Shown here: piece by piece, positions 52,237-63,663 of the stretch | How positions within the stretch are numbered: position 1 is the stretch's first letter | Layout: every line of letters starts with the position of its first letter | NCBI GenBank assembly: GCA_905250075.1 | Contig: CAJNOP010000297.1 | Coordinates: forward strand, 138,991-202,990 | Direction of reading: 5' to 3' | Source of the DNA: Rotaria sp. Silwood1 | Lineage: Eukaryota > Rotifera > Eurotatoria > Philodinida > Philodinidae | DNA: 64,000 bases | Notes under the pieces: generated by a model | Databases searched by the model: none | What the model was told of the DNA's origin: nothing | What the model saw: only the letters and a program-made list of their open reading frames with translations | Made by a program: the position numbers and the translations under genes

Positions 52237-53660
52237 GGCTCTTTTTCACTACAGATGCTCAATGAATATCAGAATAATTGATGAAAGAAGAAGTGAAAAT
52301 ATTTAAACAAATAAACTTGATTGTTTTTCTCAAATAAAATAATCAGTTATGATTACAAGTAGGAACTAAAGACGATAGGAAATGAATAAAACGAAAACAT
52401 TTTATCCTTCTTTTGTCACAAAAGATACTCAATTATTCTCGACATATCTAACTTAGAAGAAGGACAAAGGCCTAAACAAACATATTTGATTCATTTCCTG
52501 ATACTACGTGTTCGAAGAAGATGAGATTAGAGAACTAAAAAGAAGGCAGAATGCTTAAAGAAAAAATTGTTATCGCAATCCCTTGAAGGATTAAAAATGT
52601 GAAATGCAATTCACCTATTGTTACTAATTAAATAGATTTCGTTTTCTTCCGATTCTTCGCGATAGATTTGTAGCTTATTGTTAATTTCATACTTTAAAAC
52701 TAGAGTTTCTCTGTGACAGTCTATGATAAGTTTGGAGGTTCTCTGTCGCGGTCTGTGATAGTCTCTGGAGGTCTCTTTGTGTTCTCTGTGATAGCGTCTA
52801 GAGGTTCTCTGTCACTGTCGGTGATGATCACTTAGTGCTCTCTGTCACAGTCTGTAGCACCCTCTGAAGTTCCTCAGTCACAGTGTGTAATGAGTTTGGA
52901 GCTTTTCTGTCACAGCATATAATGTGTTTGGGGCTTCTCTACCGCAGTCTATAGTGGCCTGTGAGGGTTCTCTGTCACAGTCTGTGATCGGTATGTAATT
53001 TCTGTCACGGTCTATGGGGGAATGAATTCAAAATTTTTCTAACCTATGCACTTCATCAATCCTTTCAGATTGTGTTTCACAAAAATATTAACCCTTTTTA
53101 TCGTAAAAGATATTGGATGAAGAACAGAATATCTAACTGAGTAAGAAGAAAGAAAATCTAAACGAAAATATCCACCTCTTCCTCACAAGGAATACTAAAA
53201 AACAGGAGAAAATATTTGAATGAAAATATTTGATTTTTGTTGAACGATACTGTTATATTCAGAGTAACTGCCAGAACAAAAAGGAGAAAGAGTTAAACGA
53301 TGAAAATTTATGCTCTTTCTAAAACGCACTTATTAAAAATCAGAATATCGAACTGAGAAAGAATGAAAAGAGGATAACGAAAATATTTCATGTTGTTCTT
53401 TGTAACAGATACTGAAGTATGATAAGGATAGCTAATTGAAAAAAGGCGAAAAGAACAAAAGAAATATATTCAACTCTTCTTCTAAGAAAGAAGTGAAATG
53501 AAAATATTCAATTGTTCTCCAGACAAAAGTCACTAAACTATAGTCAGGATAACTGAATGAGTGAAAACAAGAAAACAGTCAATGAAAATATTTTATATTT
53601 TTAGTCACAATAGATACTTAATAAAAGTGAGAATCACAAAACGAAGAGGTATGAAAAATA
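52237..53660. repeat. Degenerate ~82-90 bp minisatellite
   Basis: Repeating landmarks AGATACTCAA / AGAATATCTAACTGAG / GAAAATATTTAA occur near 52252, 52339, 52429, then 53106, 53190, 53325, 53406, 53528 and 53610, giving spacings mostly of 81-90 bp. It is interrupted by a different minisatellite at 52707-53020. Confidence 0.65.
52707..53020. repeat. Minisatellite of GGTTCTCTGTCACAGTCTGT type
   Basis: About eight degenerate copies of a 35-45 bp unit containing TCTCTGTCACAGTCTGTGAT and GTTTGGAG; less AT-rich than its surroundings. Confidence 0.8.
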
Positions 53661-55149
53661 CGACAGCTAGTCATTTTTTAGCTGATGACTATTGGAAGAT
53701 ATTGAATGATCGTTGGGCTAACTCAATTAGAAATAAGAAAATGAAATTAACTAATCTGTGTAATTATGCTGCTTTTGAATAGGTCTTAGGTTATTGTTTT
53801 AGTGGCAGTTTGTTGAATGTTTGATAGAAATGGTTTTTGGATGAAATAAAGAATTGGTTTGTGTCGTAAGTGTTTTTGCCGGTATCATTTCGTTGAGTGC
53901 ATGTGTTGATATGAAATTGAAATACTTACAAAGATTCTGTTCCTAGATGTTGGCAAGGTTCACACATTTTTGATTGATGATTGAATTAAGTGAAGAATGA
54001 GATATGTGTTCACTGAAGAGTTGGAATATATTTCAACTGATCTGTTTTTTTTGTATGATTGAATTGTTTGTAAGATGTTGGAATTGGTTTATTGAAAGAA
54101 TTTATGGTTTTTTATTATCCGCTTGTATAATGCGAGCATTTAACCTGTTGGGTTTGATAATTATAGAAACTAATTTTTAGAATTAGTATAGACATAAGTG
54201 GTTTTTTTTAATGCTTTTTATACGAAAAAATAAACTAAAAATAATACCAGTTTATATCAGTTTTATTTTGTATTAAGCTCTTCTAAGAAAAATACGTAAA
54301 AGATAAAGAAAAAAAATCATTTACTGAATATCGTTTACTGAAGAACTTTATTCTAACATCAATGTTTGCGCTTGTTTTGTGAAAGCTAAAATTTGATTTT
54401 GCATCAGTCAGTGGAATGGCACCATCCTGAGTATCTTGCTAGTTCTTTTTACTGTTGGACGTGAAAGATTTATTTTTCTCTTTTATTACGCATTCAAGCC
54501 TTTCTTGATAACTTTCGACGAAGCGCTTTCATATTTCGATAGCTTAGCAACAACGATAATACTTCTCCGTAACTGCTATTATTGTGAAGCAATGTTGAAT
54601 GAAATTAGAAATTTTGTGAAATCAGCAGTAGATGAAAGTGGAACTTATTCATTTTTAATAACATATTCAAATTTGGATCAAAACTATTTTCAGCAGAACT
54701 CACTCGTGTTATTGAATTACTACTCAAATAATCTTGTTGAATTGACAAACGGCATCGTGTATTTCTTTTAGGTGACGATTTCGACAGAAAACAATGCAAT
54801 TGTGTACATTTACTTAACATAAGTGGCTTAGATACACTAAGTTTGTTCAACTAATCGCAGAGCTATCCAATAGATAAGGTTATCAATCTGTAACAATCAC
54901 AGTCATTTTAGAGAAAATGCTAACCGTCTTTCACAGAAATAATCCCAGATAACTGCAAGCAACTAAATAGATATACTATCATTCTGTTAACGAATCTGAA
55001 AAGAAGGATTTAGGTAGAATTTTTTATCGCCGTACAGTAAATATTCTTTATATAAATACTCATGAACTTTCTGATGAGCCTTTAGCGTAATTTACGACTA
55101 AAAGTGGACAAATGAATCATTTTACTTGCTTAAGAAATTTGTAGACTAA
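53661..55149. other. Spacer; nothing recognised
   Basis: A 111-codon open frame at 54436-54771 has no recognisable domain or splice context. I treat it as chance. Confidence 0.4.
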
Positions 55150-56700
55150 TCTAGACTTAAGAATAGAATAATCTATGGTGAATCTCAGAACGATCTGCCC
55201 TGGAATGTAAAATAGTTAATCCGTTTTCTTTGGCTGTAAATTATCTATTAATAGAAGAATAATAAACCGTTTTTACATAATGGTAAAATAAACTAGCTTC
55301 AGACATATGATAATAAACTCTATTTTCTAATTGTAGAATAATCTACGCTTATGCATAGAATAATGAGACCTTTTCTTCTATTGTCGTAGAATAATGGACC
55401 ACTATACGCCTGTAAATGTAGAATAACAAATTCTTTTTTCATCATCGTAAAATAATTTACCTCTCTGCGAGGAATAGAAGCCCTTGTGTCCACAGTGATA
55501 GAATGATCTACCTTTATATGTAAAATGATAGAACTTTCTTCAGTAATCGTAGAATAATCTACCCTTTTGTGTGGAGTAATAAACCTTTGTATCCATAATG
55601 CTAGAATGATCTGCCCACAGACATAGAAAGATGAACCTTTCTTCTGTAATCGCAGAAACATCTACATATATGCATAGTACAGTAAACCCTTCTCTTCATA
55701 ACCATAGAATAATGTATCTTTCTACGGGGAATGATAAACCAATTTGTCCACAATGGTAGAAGGATATACCCTTAGACGTAGAGTGATAAACTCTTTTATG
55801 TATAAGGGTAGAGGAATCTACCCTTAGGCGTAGAATGATAAACCCTTTTATGTATAATGGTAGAATGATCTAACCTCAGACGTAGAATGATAAGCCCTTG
55901 TATATGTAATTGTAGGAGCTACCCTCAGATGTAGAATGATGAACCCTTGCATGTGTAATTGTAGAAGGATCTACCATTAGACGTACAATGATGAATTCTT
56001 TTTTTCTAATTGTAGAGTAATCTACCCCTATGTGCAGCTTAATAAACCCTTCTCTTCAAAATTCTAGAATAGTCTACCCTACTGAATGCAATAATATACC
56101 CTTGAATCTATAGTAGTAGAATGATCTATCCTTAGACGAAGAATGATCTACCGTTAGACGTAGGATGGTAAACCCTTATTCTGCAATCGCAGAACAATCT
56201 ACCCTTATGCGCAGCAAAATAAACCCTTCTCTTCATGATTCTAGAAAAGTGTACTATTCTGCGTGCAATAATAAACCCTTCTTTCAATAATGATAGAATG
56301 ATCTACCCTTAGGCGTAGAATGATAAACCCACTTCTTAAAACCGCCGAGTGATCTACCCTTCTGTTGTAATCGTTGAATAATCTACCCTTGCGCGTAGAA
56401 TAATAAATCCTTTTGTGAACTCCATAGCGTAGTATACCATTATGCGTAGAATAATAAACTCTTTTGTGGTCCTCGTAGAATGATCTACCCTGATGCGTGC
56501 AACAACATACAATTTTAATGAAAACGTAGAATAATATACCTTTGAGGATAGAATAATAAATCCTATTGATGAAAACTTTGACTGATATACCCTCAACTAC
56601 GCATCATATACCCCTTTTATTTTCATATACCCTCATTGTTATAAACCCTTTCGTTCATAAACTCTTAAAGGGTATATGAAGTGGTTATAAACCCTTGAAG
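55150..56700. repeat. ~52-bp minisatellite (TAGAATGATCTACCCTTA...), about 28 copies
   Basis: The unit alternates GTAGAATRATCTACCCTTA with GCGTAGAATRATAAACCCTT. The AAACCCTT landmark recurs at about 55786, 55838, 55890 and 55940, a period of 50-52 bp. The array decays at both edges and ends with inverted words (TTTAAGGGTATATG, AAGGGTTTATGG). Minus-strand open frames inside it are products of the repeat. Confidence 0.9.
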
Positions 56701-58014
56701 GGTTTATGGAATCGTTTTTCAAGTCAAAGAGTTGATTATTCTACGGATTTTTTTTTCAGTGTACGTATAGCATTCGTTTATCGATATTTTTATACCAGAA
56801 ACCAGGAAAATAAAACTTAAGAAAAATGAATTGAAAACTCCATGAACTCCATATATTTCTAATCATCTTTCGTAATAAAGAAAAAATGTATATCCATTAT
56901 TGTAAACGTATGTTTTGTCGCAAGATGAAACATTACATATCGTATCATATGTGATTGTTCATTATCAGAGTTGGTTATCTGTATGAGATCGTTTAGTTTG
57001 CTCTGAAACTTGAGCGAAAACATTAGATGTTTTATAGAAAAAGATCTGCAATCTATACAATCATATTATGTGCTCTTTCTTAATAATTTGAGAACACTTA
57101 TCTGATTGTAGATAATCTTTGACAATAATATGTTTCTGATAGATTAAATTGTACAATTGAAACTAGTGCTAACGTTTCACTCGTCATCAAGAATAAAATT
57201 TCAACTAAAATCTAACACATTTGAAATAAAACACAAAAAATATGGCTTCTTAATTTTCTCTAACACTTCAGTTTCAAAAGAAATGGACAGGAGTTGTTAA
57301 AATTAAAAAATATTTTTCATGATTATGTTGAAGACGAAAGATAGTAGAAAATATCATCATGTTTGTGCTAAAATAAAGTGAACATATACATTGCAGAAAA
57401 TACTTTGAAGAATAACTGAGATTGTTCGTTTTAAGTGCATCAGCTAGATGTTGGATCCCATTGTCTGTGATTTTACTCGCCTAAAGACTCAGTACGATAC
57501 GTACCGACGTGTGTCTTCTTTCCTCGACGTGATCATAAATGGAAATGATAAGAAAACACAGATGAAAACGAGACGATAGTAACAAAACCGACATTTGGAT
57601 GTTGAAGGAGGAGATTTTTGCAGATGTTCTAGTCTTCAATCAACTTCCTGAACTATATACTCATCGAACATACATATATCGAATACATTATTAACGATCG
57701 AAATAAATTATATAAGTGGAATATCGTGTTCAAGTTTTTCTAGATTTCAAAGTCATCCTGAAGTCGTAGAAGAAAAATTCGTAGAATAGACTTCGTCAAT
57801 ATCTTACGTATCAGGTAAAGCAACAAATTTTTCGCTAGAAAAAAATCTGATAGACCACCCAAACAGAGTTATAATTCCCACGGACGAAACGATGACATGT
57901 AAATTACTGTTAGATATAATCAAATATAGTTTTGTTGTTCTTTGATTTCTATATTATAAAACAAAACCAAAAATAAGCTGATGATATAAATTAATCAGTA
58001 TGAGAACAATAAAA
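56701..58014. other. Spacer; nothing recognised
   Basis: AT-rich, no coding or repeat structure that I can support. Confidence 0.4.
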
Positions 58015-58118
58015 GGGTGTGGGTATGGGTGTGTGGGAATTCTATTCCACTATGTTCACCCACCCACACGCACACTCACAGCCACCCACACCCACATCCA
58101 CACACCCACCCACACCCT
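58015..58118. repeat. Telomere-like inverted repeat, locus 11
   Basis: GGGTGTGGGTATGGGTGTGT arm, spacer with GGAATTCTATTCCACTATG, then CACCCACCCACACGCACACT-type arm to CACACCC. Confidence 0.85.
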
Positions 58119-58379
58119 CCGTTTTTACTAAAACTCGATTTCTATTGGTTGCTGGTCAACCAATAGGATTTCAAGGTCAGTGGAACTCAGATTCAAGTTC
58201 TCCACCCCAGAAAACCTTTGCTCAAGTTTGATAAAACCTCGAAGTATCGCTTCTCTGATCGGAAAACGGGACTTTAATTTTCGACCAATCCAAGCGTGAA
58301 CAAACACAGAAGCAATTTTCGATTAAGTATCTTTGAAATAGATGACGTAGCCTTCTTGCTTCTTAATGTTTTATATATA

Positions 58380-58736
58380 GGGTGTGGGTGTGGGTGTGGG
58401 TTAGGGTGTGAGTGTGGGTGTATGGGTGTGGTGTGGGTGTGTGGATGTAGGTGAGGGAGTGTGGGTGTGGGTATGAGTGGGTGTGTGAGTGTGGGTGTCT
58501 ATGGGGGTTGGGGTATGGATGTTGGTAGGTGGGTGTGGGTGTAGGTGGTATGGGTGTGGGTGGGTGTGGGTGGGTGTGGGTGGGTGTAGATGTGGGTGTG
58601 GGTGGTATGGGTGTGAGTGGGTGTGGGTGTGAGTGAGGGATGTGGATGTGGCTGTATCTGTTGGTTAGCGTACTCTCTATCTCTTTATCTACACCCAACC
58701 GCACTCCAGCCACACCCCACACCCACATCCACACCC
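58380..58736. repeat. Telomere-like inverted repeat, locus 12 (longest)
   Basis: About 285 bp of GGGTGTGGGTGTGGGTTAGG-type arm, spacer GTTAGCGTACTCTCTATCTC then TTTATCTACACC, then a short C-rich arm to CACACCC. TATATA lies on both sides, a possible but weak target duplication in AT-rich DNA. It ends 133 bp past the ART-TPR stop codon. Confidence 0.88.
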
Positions 58737-58868
58737 TTATTATATATAAAAGAAAAAATCAAATTCAAAATAAAAGCTCAATTTGTTTTGTAATTGGAAA
58801 TAGATGAGTCATTTTATATTCAATTTTATATATTAAAGATTCATCTAGTGGATGTATTAGATAGATAA

Positions 58869-61800
58869 TTATTGCTTGTAATTTTGTTTAGCTTGATTTA
58901 ATATACCATTTTTATCATAAATATCTCCAACAATTAAATATGTATGTGCTACGGGTGGATAATCCGATTTATAATCTTCAATTTGCTTGTAAAGTAATTT
59001 TTCAAAATAATTCAATGCTTGCAAATAATCTTGTTGTTCCAAAGAAATATAAGCCAGGATAGTATAAATATCACATACTGATCGATTAATATTTTGTTTA
59101 TTAAGTAAATTTTGAAAATAAAATAAAGCTTGATCTAAATGCCGTGTATGAAATTGAGAATCGTTTTCAAGTGATTTGATATTAGTATCTAAATTTTCTT
59201 TCGATTTTGTTTTGTCTAATTTTCTTTGAAAATTATTTGAATATGTATCAAAATAATCTTTTTTCAAATAAATATTTCCAATCATAATATAGGTAACTGT
59301 TATTGATGAATGTTCAAGTGTTTGTGTTTTTAATTGACAATCAAGTAATCTATAAAGATAAATTAATGCTTTATCATAATTATTTTGTTGAAAATAAATT
59401 GTAGCAATAGCTTTATATGTATCTTCTAACGATAGATCATCAACTGCTTTTCTTTCTAATTCATTATTTAATAATTGAATAAAATAATCTAATGATTTAT
59501 CAAAATTTTGTTTTTCAAAACAAATATTTGCTAATATATAATAAGTATTTGATAAAAAAGGATCTGTTTTTGAATGAGTTTCAAGTTGTTTATTGAGTAA
59601 ATTTTGAAAATAATTTAAAGATTGATCTAAATGACGTTTTTCAAAATGAATATTTTCAGTAAATCGAAAGTTATCTTTAGGTTTATTTGTTTCGATTTTT
59701 TGATAATATAGTATTGTTTTATCAAATTCAGATTTTTTTAAATAAATTTCTCCAATTAATATATAAATTTGATCGATAATTAATTCATCAAATAGTTTTT
59801 TTCGTAAATGACAACCAAGTAAACGATTATAATAAACTAATGATTGATTAAAATCATGTTTTTTAAAACAAATATCACCAATTACTTCATATAGATTAAT
59901 TAATGATTCATCTTCATATAATTTTGTTTCTAATTCATTTTCAAGACATTTAAGATAGAAATTTAATGCATCATTTAAATCATTTCCATTTAAATGAACA
60001 TTATATTTATCGAAATAAAGTTCTCCAAGTGTTTTATATGCAGAACTTAATGGTGAATCACCAGGTTTGCTTCTCTCTAATTCACCATCAAGTACTTTAT
60101 TAAAATAAATTGATGCTTGATTAAAATCTCGTTTTTTCCAATAAACATGTCCAATAATACGATAAGTTTCAATAACTGATGGATGACTTGATGATAGTGT
60201 TTTTAATTGATTTTCTAATAATTTTTCATAATAAGAAAGTGCTTTATCTAAATCACCTAGTTTCATATATAAATTACCAAAATTTTTATAAGATTGTGCA
60301 AAATCTGAATGATTATTTGGTAATGTTTCTGATTGTAATTTATGAGCTTTTTCAATAAACTCTAAAGCTTTTTGTTGATCACCAATTTGAGAATACATTA
60401 AACCAATTTCAGCATAAGTATAAGCAAGATCTGGATGATCAGGAGAAAGTTCTTTTATTTGAGTTTCCAAAGCTTTATCAAACATTTTAGATGCTTCTTC
60501 TTTTTTATTCATTACAGCATAAACTTTTCCCATATCAATATATGTTTTTGGAATTGATACAAGATCTGTATTTGATTGACTTTGAAGAGATTTTTGTAAA
60601 TATTCTAATGCTATTTGATAATGTTTCATTTGAAAATGAACTTGAGATAAACCAGAATAAGTTGCTGATGGAATATTATTTTTTGTTTGTAATGCTTTAT
60701 CAAAAAACTCAAATGCAGTTTTATAATCTCCTTGATCAGAATAAGCTAATCCTAAATCATTATAACACTGTGAAATAAGTGGATGATCATCTGATGATGA
60801 ACTTTTAGATAAATAATTTAATGCTTGATTTAAATTTTCTATAGACAAATTAGAATTTCCTTGTTTTTCATTAGCTTTTGCAAGTCCATGATAACAATAA
60901 GCAAGTTCAATATTATCTTTTGCTAAATTTTGTTTTAATATTTTTTCAAAATGTTTTTGAGCATCATCATATTTGAGCATGTCAATAAAATTATATCCAA
61001 TTGCAATTAATTGATTTTGTCCTTTTAATTGATTGTCTAGTGATGATGAAAAATTTTTCATATCTTGATCGTCTTCTGAACATAATGTTAAATTTGCCAT
61101 CCAAAGTTTTGTTTGTTCATCATAATTAATATCATCAATTCGAAAAACACAACCAAGCATAAAAAGAATTTCTTCTTCTTCAGAAAAAGCACTTAGATGT
61201 CTTATATCAGCATATGGTTTTGAATTAGCATTTAAATCAACATTTATCTCTAATAAAATCGATGTTAATGTATCATTTGGTGGTACTCGACTTGTTGCAA
61301 ATTCTAAAGCTTTTTTCCTATTTGTACTTGTTGATAAAAATGAATTCATTGAAATGAATTGTCCAATACCAGATTTAAGACGATTAACTTCATCTTTACT
61401 AATAAATTGTCCACGATAAACTTTAATAAATGGTTTTGTTTGCTGTTTTACAAATAATTTATGCTGTTCGGATAATTGTGCATTTAAATCTCTAATAAAT
61501 GATTCAAAAGGATTAACATCATCAATATTTTGTGTTCTTAAAGCTTTATTTAAAATTTTATAAATACAAGTTTCTCTTGTATACCAATGAATTGCTTTTT
61601 GTGGATCATAACTTGTATCAAATTCATCCATTACTTTTTTATCAACTATATCATTTGGTTCAAAATAATTTATAAGTAATGATTCATTAGATGATAACGA
61701 ATCTTTTTCATCCAATATTTGTTGAAGTAATACTTGATAAAGAATAAATTCTCCATTTAATGATTTATGCATACTTTGATTATCCTTTGCTGAATAAACA

Positions 61801-61871
61801 TTTGTACCCATTGTATCAACACGAACACTTTGTTTATCTGGATCTTGCTTTCGTCGCGAAGTTCGAGACAT
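58869..61871 (-). CDS. ADP-ribosyltransferase-TPR repeat protein, 1000 residues
   Basis: Intronless. Residues ~40-265 form an arginine-specific mono-ADP-ribosyltransferase domain. The motif order R-S-E is visible: VYRGQF (R153), SFLSTST (S180-S182) and FSEEEEILF (E231-E234, providing the E-x-E pair), preceded by a helical lobe with AIHWYTRETCIYKILNKAL. Residues ~285-1000 are about 15 TPR repeats of ~42 residues, kinesin-light-chain style (QCYNDLGLAYSDQGDYKTAF, TYAEIGLMYSQIGDQQKALE), with some decay in repeats 9-14. The enzyme would transfer ADP-ribose from NAD+ to arginine; the TPRs would bind partner proteins. No signal peptide or membrane segment, so it is probably cytosolic. The start is the first Met after an upstream AT-rich region. 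This architecture is abundant in bdelloid rotifers; the partner is unknown. Confidence 0.93.
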   Translation of the reverse strand: MSRTSRRKQDPDKQSVRVDTMGTNVYSAKDNQSMHKSLNGEFILYQVLLQQILDEKDSLSSNESLLINYFEPNDIVDKKVMDEFDTSYDPQKAIHWYTRETCIYKILNKALRTQNIDDVNPFESFIRDLNAQLSEQHKLFVKQQTKPFIKVYRGQFISKDEVNRLKSGIGQFISMNSFLSTSTNRKKALEFATSRVPPNDTLTSILLEINVDLNANSKPYADIRHLSAFSEEEEILFMLGCVFRIDDINYDEQTKLWMANLTLCSEDDQDMKNFSSSLDNQLKGQNQLIAIGYNFIDMLKYDDAQKHFEKILKQNLAKDNIELAYCYHGLAKANEKQGNSNLSIENLNQALNYLSKSSSSDDHPLISQCYNDLGLAYSDQGDYKTAFEFFDKALQTKNNIPSATYSGLSQVHFQMKHYQIALEYLQKSLQSQSNTDLVSIPKTYIDMGKVYAVMNKKEEASKMFDKALETQIKELSPDHPDLAYTYAEIGLMYSQIGDQQKALEFIEKAHKLQSETLPNNHSDFAQSYKNFGNLYMKLGDLDKALSYYEKLLENQLKTLSSSHPSVIETYRIIGHVYWKKRDFNQASIYFNKVLDGELERSKPGDSPLSSAYKTLGELYFDKYNVHLNGNDLNDALNFYLKCLENELETKLYEDESLINLYEVIGDICFKKHDFNQSLVYYNRLLGCHLRKKLFDELIIDQIYILIGEIYLKKSEFDKTILYYQKIETNKPKDNFRFTENIHFEKRHLDQSLNYFQNLLNKQLETHSKTDPFLSNTYYILANICFEKQNFDKSLDYFIQLLNNELERKAVDDLSLEDTYKAIATIYFQQNNYDKALIYLYRLLDCQLKTQTLEHSSITVTYIMIGNIYLKKDYFDTYSNNFQRKLDKTKSKENLDTNIKSLENDSQFHTRHLDQALFYFQNLLNKQNINRSVCDIYTILAYISLEQQDYLQALNYFEKLLYKQIEDYKSDYPPVAHTYLIVGDIYDKNGILNQAKQNYKQ

Positions 61872-63022
61872 GATTCAGTAGTTAATTTACTAAATAATAT
61901 TTAATTAATAAAGTATATAGAAAATAACTACGAGCTTTCTAACGAAATATGAATGTTGTCAAAAAATAAAACATATATGACGATAGAAGATTTCAGAGAA
62001 ACAAAAGTGTAAAAATTTAGGCTCGTTATTCGACGGTTGAGTTTAATTAAACTGAACTCAAACATTCGGATTTGATGATTTTTTATTTATTTAAAGGTAT
62101 CATGTTTTATTCTGTCACATAATTTCCAATAAATATTTCTCAACAAGTATAACTAATGATGAAAATATCTTAGCTGATTTCAAGCGTTGAATTGTATTGT
62201 ATTACTGAAGAAAGATTTCAAAACAAAAAAAAACCATCGATTAATTTGTTATGAATATCTTCTACAAATACAGTAAAGTTTCTCTTAGATGGGCACCTGC
62301 ATGACTTTTTCAAATTGCCCACTTGATAGAGGTGTCCCCGTTATATAGATTTTTACAAATACTAATTACCAATGTTTACCTCAATCTACGTCACAAAGAG
62401 TATCCATACATATCAGAGATGAGCACAGGACAATATTTTTCGTCTTGTCCTGTGCTCATCTCTGATACATATACAATGCTGACCAAAAGTATGTCCTATC
62501 TCGCATCTCAGCTACTATAAGAGCTGTGGCTCTGAAAACTTGAGTCCATATAGTCCTCGATCTATGTAGGTCAGCGTCGAAATCCGAGCCTCTATAGCCT
62601 GAATTACAAGAGAGTTATCATGCATGCGGTTCGTTTCCATTGTGAGCCTCAAAACTTCAGAAAAACAAAATCTAATGAACTGCGGTACTCGTCATTTTGT
62701 AGCCCTGTATAATGGCTATCTGTGGTAAAAATTTCATCAAAATCCGTTGAGTTATTATGGAGTTAGATTCATTTTACTGTAAGGATTGTTGTGCTCTGAA
62801 GCCGTCCGATCTCACCGTATGACTCACAATTCATCGTAGGTTCAACAAATTGACTTCAAATCTATAGGAAAGGTTGCCCCATAGGCCCTTGCTATTCTCG
62901 GAAATTTTCAGACTTCTATCGTATACTAGACAGAAATGGCACTATGCTCAAATTCTGGATGTTGTCATAGGGCTAGCTACTCGAATAGTCAAGCAATTAA
63001 CCTCATCTTTTGGATACATAAC
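61872..63022. other. Spacer upstream of the ART-TPR gene
   Basis: Should hold the ART-TPR promoter, but no element is recognisable. 62270-62990 is slightly more GC-rich and non-coding, possibly an eroded transposon; it contains a 51-bp MITE. Confidence 0.45.
62414..62464. mobile_element. 51-bp hAT-type MITE with perfect 8-bp target duplication
   Basis: CAGAGATGAGCACAGGACAA (62414-62433) and its exact reverse complement (62445-62464) enclose an 11-bp loop. Flanked by ATACATAT at 62406-62413 and again at 62465-62472. The CAGAGATG terminus matches the start of the nested MITE at 27387. Confidence 0.85.
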
Positions 63023-63024
63023 TA

Positions 63025-63661
63025 AAGGATGGTCAAAAGATTTCGACCCTTCTAAGTAAATCGATTGTATTTATGACAAACTTATATATAGTTAATCAAT
63101 CGATCTATGTGATTTTGTAGAGAGAGAATAGGACTATCATGTGGAAAAAAAGATAGTTCGAAGTGCTCAAATGTAAAATAATGTTATGTTCATGTTACTA
63201 ATTTGAGTGACTATTTTCATCTTATATTTTTTGAGGAAAATATTTAAAAAAACGTTTTTCGTTAACATATCTAAATGATTAATAAGTTTATCATATAGAT
63301 ATTGTGCAAACACATTAATAATTATATATTGCGATGCGTTGGCCCTGTTTTTGAATGGTTGTTTCTAGCCGTTTTGAAATGCTGTCCATCATTTTCACGC
63401 ATTTTTCATCGCGAAAATTTTTCTATCAACGTTTTTTAAAATATTTTTGTCAAAAAAATATAAGATGGAAATAGTCACTCAAATTACTAGTAAAATGGAC
63501 ATAACATTATTTTACACTTGAGCATTTCGAACTATCTTTTTCCATATGATAGTCCTACTCTCCATCTACAAGATCACATACATTGATTGAGTAACTATAT
63601 ATAAGTTTGTCATAAATACAATCGATTTATTTAGAAGGGTCGAAACTTTTTGACCACCCTT
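63025..63661. mobile_element. Second mariner-type inverted-repeat element
   Basis: TA at 63023-63024 and 63662-63663. Ends AAGGATGGTCAAAAGATTTC and, reversed, AAAGGGTGGTCAAAAAGTTT. Arms of about 240-280 bp are similar (~88% by eye) but older than those of the 40642 element. The spacer keeps GCGATGCGTTGGCCCTGTTT, matching the transposase remnant in the 40642 element. Confidence 0.82.
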
Positions 63662-63663
63662 TA

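Noticed and set aside
54436-54771. 111-codon plus-strand frame
   Set aside because: No recognisable domain, an overlapping minus-strand frame of equal quality, and no splice context; kept as chance.
55320-56596. Minus-strand frames with repeated peptide pattern (RVDYSTIT-like)
   Set aside because: Products of the ~52-bp minisatellite, whose unit is not a multiple of three throughout and whose frames break often.
58363-58734. 123-codon His/Pro/Thr-rich frame
   Set aside because: Translation of the C-rich strand of the telomere-like locus at 58380.
60491-60778. 95-codon plus-strand frame
   Set aside because: Antisense shadow of the ART-TPR coding sequence.
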